43,481 bases of DNA, from NCBI RefSeq assembly GCF_014066305.1, contig NW_023501125.1, positions 80,001 to 123,481 on the forward strand, in the 5' to 3' direction. The stretch comes from Letharia columbiana (Eukaryota; Ascomycota; Lecanoromycetes; Lecanorales; Parmeliaceae). Positions 39,521 to 43,481 of the stretch are shown here, one piece after another. Each line of letters starts with the position of its first letter. The first letter of the stretch is position 1. A program made the translations under genes and the position numbers. Under the pieces are notes generated by a model that had not been told where the DNA came from, searched no databases, and worked only from the letters and a program-made list of their open reading frames with translations.

Positions 39521-41185
39521 GCCGCTGGACGAAGTAGACGACGAACTGGTTTTTAGCACACTAGAACTCGGTGACGAGGAGCCGGAAACGCTACCCTGAG
39601 ATGTAGAGGAGGATGAGTAAATTGTGTTTGGCGAGGTGCTAGACGTTGTTGATGAAGAAAGGCTACTGCTTGAGGAAGATCCTGGGACGCTGCTGGAACT
39701 CGGTGACGAGGAGCCGGAAACGCTACCCTGAGATGTAGAGGAGGATAAGTAAATTGTGTTTGGCGAGGTGCTAGACGTTGTTGATGAAGAAAGGCTACTG
39801 CTTGAGGAAGATCCTGGGACGCTGCTGGAACTCGGTGACGAGGAGCCGGAAACGCTACCCTGAGATGTAGAGGAGAATGAGTAAATTGTGTGCGAGGTGC
39901 TAGACGTTGTTGATGAAGAAAGGCTGCTGCTTGAGGAAGATCCTGGGATACTGCTGGAACTCGGTGACGAGGAGCCGGAAACGCTACCCTGAGATGTAGA
40001 GGAGAATGAGTAAATTGTGTGCGAGGTGCTAGACGTTGTTGATGAAGAAAGGCTACTGCTTGAGGAAGATCCTGGGACGCTGCTGGAAAATGATGACAAG
40101 GAAGTCGTAAGCCCCGTGCTAGAAATTGATGCGGTAGAACTATAGCTACTGCTTAGAGAAGATAATGAGCTTGAGAAAGATCCTGGGTTGCTGCTGGAAG
40201 ACGGCGACGAGGAAGTTATAAGCGCTGTGCCAGAGATCGATGCGGTAGAACTATAGCTGCTGCTTAGAGAAGATGATAAGCTTAAGGAAGATCCTGGGTT
40301 GCTACTAGAAGACGCTGACGAGGCACTCGTGAGCCCTGTACTAGGAATTGATGTGGCAGAACTATAGCTACTGCTTTGAGAAGATAATGAGCTTGAGAAA
40401 GATCCCGAGGTGCTGCTGGAAGACGGCGACGAGGAAGTTATAAGCGCTGTGCCAGAGATCGATGCGGCAGAACTTGAAGCCGTCGAAGAACTAGAGCTGG
40501 AGCTCGAGGATCCGAAGTTTGTGTTGTTATACATGCCAAGTCGGTTGGATCCACCACAATACTCGGCTGAATTCGCCTCACAGATGTAGTTGCAGCCCGT
40601 GGTGGCTGGAGTACTTCCAGCGACGAGTGCCGATGGTGAATTGATGGTATTCCCGCAGTAACATTCCTATTGATGTTTCGTGGTTAGCGCGTCTTTAGAG
40701 CAAAGAGCCCGAGTCGCGTCTCAAGGCTTCAAATTGAGGCAGGAAGAGGAAGCATAGACTGTGAATGGACCTACCGAAGACCATTCGACTCCGAAATATG
40801 CATAGGAGGAACAGGCCGATGCACAGGCTTCCACGCTGTTTTGACTTGCGACGACTGGTTCAGAGAGACCGGTCAATCCCCTCGAACTGACAGTGTCGCT
40901 GTAACAACCAATGTAGGTGAATAACCCGGCCGTTTGCACTGTGATTGGTGCAGCCGACGTAGCAGAAGAGCTAGCTACGGTCGATGTCGATGAAATGCTA
41001 GAACTGGAAGCAGTTGGATTTGTACTTGAAGAGGAACTAGTCACTGATGATGTGGATTGAGTGGTCTGACTCGATGAAAATGAGGGCGATGAAGTTGGAG
41101 ACGCTGTTGAAGATGAGCCTGTGGATTGAGCGAGTGCCGAAGCGAGAGTGGCAGCCAAGGCAAGCAGGATGGAGGCAGTCTTCAT
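38963..41185 (-). CDS. Secreted WSC-domain, Ser-rich cell-wall protein, frameshifted
   Basis: Exons 41185-40775 and 40666-38963 encode 704 residues as assembled. Residues 1-19 are a signal peptide (MKTASILLALAATLASALA), followed by a Ser/Thr spacer and a WSC domain: FTYIGCYSDTVSSRGL, VEACASACSSYAYFGVEW, then SECYCGN and the Cys-rich GCNYICEANSAEYCGGSNRL. WSC domains bind wall carbohydrate. The rest is almost pure Ser with Gly/Thr/Val repeats, an O-glycosylated stalk. A missing base in one minisatellite unit near 38994 shifts the frame and ends the protein at 38963; the original frame continues for about 400 codons. No transmembrane segment is found in either version, so it is not a classical Wsc sensor but a secreted or wall-bound protein. 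Indels in such repeats are frequent both in nature and in assemblies. Confidence 0.78.
39567..40085 (-). repeat. Coding minisatellite, four 129-132-bp units
   Basis: Copies marked by GCCGGAAACGCTACCCTGAG begin at 39581, 39713, 39845 and 39974 (spacings 132, 132, 129). The encoded unit contains SQGSVSGSSSPSSS and a Leu-Ser-Ser-Ser-Thr-Thr tract. Confidence 0.88.
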
Positions 41186-42365
41186 CTTGTAACGAGCGAT
41201 CTAAGACAGCGCAGGCTTAGATGCTGAGACTGTATAGCGAATTTGAGAATTCGGAGACAGCATCAAATAGGACTAAAAGTCAAGGGCTGAAGAGCTATAT
41301 AGCCTTTCACTATGAGTCCGACCCTATGACATGGTCCATCGAAGCCGGAGAGTCCAGATGGGAATCGGCCGTTCCATGAGAAGACAGGTAGTGCCGAACG
41401 CCATAGCGAAAGATAATTGCGAATGGGAAAGAGCCGTCAAGCCCAGTGCATAGCCGTATTCCGATTTTCGGCAGTCGTACATAGGTGCGAGATTCCTTAT
41501 TTGGAGGCGAAGCCCAGGTTGGTAAGTTCTAGAATCAGACCTCGCTAGATGAGAAATAAGGCCTCGTACGTGACTAACATGCAAGACGGCGAGTTGCGCA
41601 TAGAGTTCATGATTAAGAGCAACATCGGTGCGGCTGTCGTCTTGAGGATCTCGTGGAAGCTTGTTTATCTGATGGCTTTTGTGACGAAAGCTTACTTTTG
41701 CTGACGGCTGTCAAGGTTTCTACTCGAGATTGCTTGTACTAATGGCGGAAAAGAAAGAACGAGTTGCAGTAACACGATTCCCAGTTGCAAAGTCTTTGTG
41801 AGAAAGAGTGTCTAAGGAAGGACAACGCTTCGAATTTACTTGGTGAGAATATCGAGTTACTGGTCATCTGCTGGTGAGACAGGAGCATCGAGTATGAAGA
41901 TGACCATTGGACCGAGGACACCAGTAGCTTCGATGAGCCATGATGAGTAGCTGAGGAGACTATGAAATCTCCTAAACATTTGGTAGAATTGAGAGCTAGC
42001 AGCGACCAAGTCAAAGGTACTGGAGAGGAACTAGAAGCACATACACACCTCGGCAACATTGTTAATACTAAAGATCTAAGTAGTCGAAAAGGATTCTGGT
42101 GCAGGCGCTCGGAACTGCGCGGTAAGGCTTGAAGATAATTTTGGCACGGGGGCCAATGGATTATTATGTGGTAGAAAGCTGTGGCTTCTGTGGTTAGCGA
42201 AGGCGCAAGATGGCGAGCAAATTAAAAAGGTGTGAGCAGATTCTGACATATGTGAACCTTGGCGCTAATACTCTGACGTGCACGCTAGCAGCCTAACTTC
42301 AGCCAGGATAGAGGGGCTTTCTCCACCTCGAAGAGGACAATCCCCGAGAACCCGTCTACGGGGCT
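41186..42365. other. Intergenic region upstream of the WSC gene
   Basis: The 1.18 kb contain the promoter of the WSC-domain gene at the left and the 3' flank of the DJ-1-like gene at the right. Short open frames show no recognisable domains. Confidence 0.45.
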
Positions 42366-43481
42366 CTAAACGTCAATACCGTCGACGGTGATACCCTTGT
42401 TCCAGCTATACTGTAACACCCTTGCCACCTCTTGAGCCGACTCGTGTGAAACCATAGCCGCCACAAGATACAAGCTCGCATCCAAGCCACTGGTCACCTG
42501 CACATTTCCAAGTCAGCATTGATCCCTTGAGACAAGCAAGGATGTGACTCTTAAAGCACGCCGGAGGAGTGAAGCAAGCCACCTGCTCGCCAGACAGATC
42601 TTGCGAATCAAAGACCAAGCGTTCGATTACGGAGGAATTGCCAGGACAAGTGCACTTACCCCCCCACTCGTGATAACTCGCAGGCCCCCTAGCCTTAGCG
42701 ACGCCCTTCGAGCATTGGATTCCCGACGCTTGACTGATTCCTTCCAAGCATTGCTACCCTTGCGCGCAATTGATTTCCTCCTACCGTCAGGCCTCTTGTT
42801 TAGCACAAACGGGTTCTCCTCGAGCTTCTCGCCAAGATCAAACCGTGCATTATTAACGACGTAGTTCTCTTCCATGACGTCCGTTTGCTCAAGATCTCCA
42901 CGTCTGGCAGCTTCTTTGCAGATGATCTCCATCTTGGTGTAGTAGTCTGGGTGAGTGGTGGCAGCGAGGCCTTGCAGGAGGCCTGCGTGGGCGAGGATGA
43001 GAGAGCCAGTACCGATGGACATAAGGGTACGCTCCTTGCTAGGGTCGGTCTGTTGGAGCTTGGCGAAATCCTGGATGAGCTTGATCGGCTCAGCCTCTTT
43101 CTTGAGCACGTCATCTACGCCTACACCGCCTGGAACGATCAGGACGTCGTATTCTTTCAGATCCTCGTGAGCGTCTTCGAAGTTCATGTCGGCTTTGACG
43201 GTAAGACCTGAAGATGATGTAACCCCCGGAGAGCCGGCTGCAATGGTGCATTCGAAGGCCTTGGATCCTAAGCGTATGGTGTGTCAATGAGAGTGTATTG
43301 ACTCCAGCTCGAGGATCGAAAATCAACTCAGACGCTGGAGCGACAGTAGAAATAGGCATGACGACTTACCAGGGTCTTTGAGCTTGTGGTAGGCATTGCT
43401 AAGAACCTCAAGAGGACCGCAGAGCTCTTGAGCTCCAAAGGAAGGATGCAAGACAATGAGAACTTGGATCACCTCAATAGG
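42366..43481 (-). CDS. DJ-1/PfpI-family protein, 5' end outside the window, catalytic Cys replaced
   Basis: Partial gene: an exon running off the edge to 43370, then 43267-42660 and 42497-42366. The visible N-terminus has PIEVIQVLIVLHPSFGAQEL and CGPLEVLSNAYHKL. Next come YDVLIVPGGVGVDDVL and the nucleophile-elbow region LMSIGTGSLILAHAGLL. Active members have Cys where this one has Gly (IGTG for x-CTG), so the usual nucleophile is missing. The end, VITSGG-VTSGLDASLYLVA and VARVLQYSW, is typical of PfpI/isocyanide-hydratase-like proteins. Between them lies an insert of about 45 residues rich in Arg/Lys/Ser (RRKSIARKGSNAWKES). The 162-nt last intron follows a run of seven G, so its donor position matters. 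Function unknown; possibly a regulatory or binding protein. It does not obviously belong to the cluster. Confidence 0.85.

Noticed and set aside
38551..39599. Plus-strand Leu/Glu/Asp-rich open frames (153 and 179 codons)
   Set aside because: They are the antisense of the Ser-rich minisatellite of the WSC-protein gene and show its periodicity only.
39100..40470. Regularly spaced direct repeats that could be taken for a CRISPR-like array
   Set aside because: The whole unit repeats without unique spacers, the period is a multiple of three, and it is coding in a eukaryotic wall-protein gene.

Overview
The window is nuclear DNA from a filamentous ascomycete (Pezizomycotina). The evidence is short GT..AG introns of about 47-165 nt, a Zn2Cys6 regulator, microsomal-type P450s, a WSC-domain wall protein, and genes spaced singly instead of in operons. 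The genus cannot be read from the sequence. All exon structures below were worked out by hand from splice signals, reading phase and family conservation, without database searches.

Layout. 0.6-1.8 kb: a Gfo/Idh/MocA oxidoreductase. 1.8-4.7 kb: gene-poor, AT-rich, with possible transposon debris. 4.7-5.7 kb: a short-chain dehydrogenase. 5.7-9.3 kb: gene-poor with microsatellites. 9.3-36.6 kb: a dense catabolic-looking cluster. 37.8-41.2 kb: a Ser/Thr-rich WSC-domain wall protein gene with a frameshift in its minisatellite. 42.4 kb to the end: a DJ-1/PfpI-family gene cut by the window edge.

The cluster, in order: a 1060-residue protein joining an amidohydrolase, a fumarylacetoacetate-hydrolase (FAH) domain and an alpha/beta-hydrolase (-); cytochrome b5-like protein (+); MFS transporter, broken (-); 2,3-dihydroxybenzoate/gamma-resorcylate decarboxylase-like enzyme (+); P450, broken (-); Zn2Cys6 regulator (+); Dabb small protein (+); four-carbon acid-sugar kinase (-); truncated M20-like protein without its metal ligands (+); stand-alone alpha/beta-hydrolase (+); 3-hydroxyisobutyrate/threonate-type dehydrogenase (-); stand-alone amidohydrolase paralogous to the first third of the fusion (+); intact P450 (-); intact MFS transporter paralogous to the broken one (+). 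Six divergent gene pairs share promoters, and five of these promoters, plus that of the stand-alone hydrolase, carry GCGGGG elements matching the carbon-catabolite repressor CreA/Mig1 site.

Working model (inference): the locus takes up or exports an aromatic or lactone-type compound (MFS), oxidises it (P450 with cytochrome b5), decarboxylates it, opens and cleaves rings or C-C and amide/ester bonds (fusion and stand-alone hydrolases), and salvages a C4 hydroxy-acid fragment through the dehydrogenase/kinase pair. Transcription would be under the local Zn2Cys6 activator and glucose repression. The most unusual element is the three-hydrolase fusion, two of whose parts also exist as separate genes about 15-20 kb away. 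One transporter and one P450 carry several frame-breaking lesions while their intact counterparts sit at the far end of the cluster.
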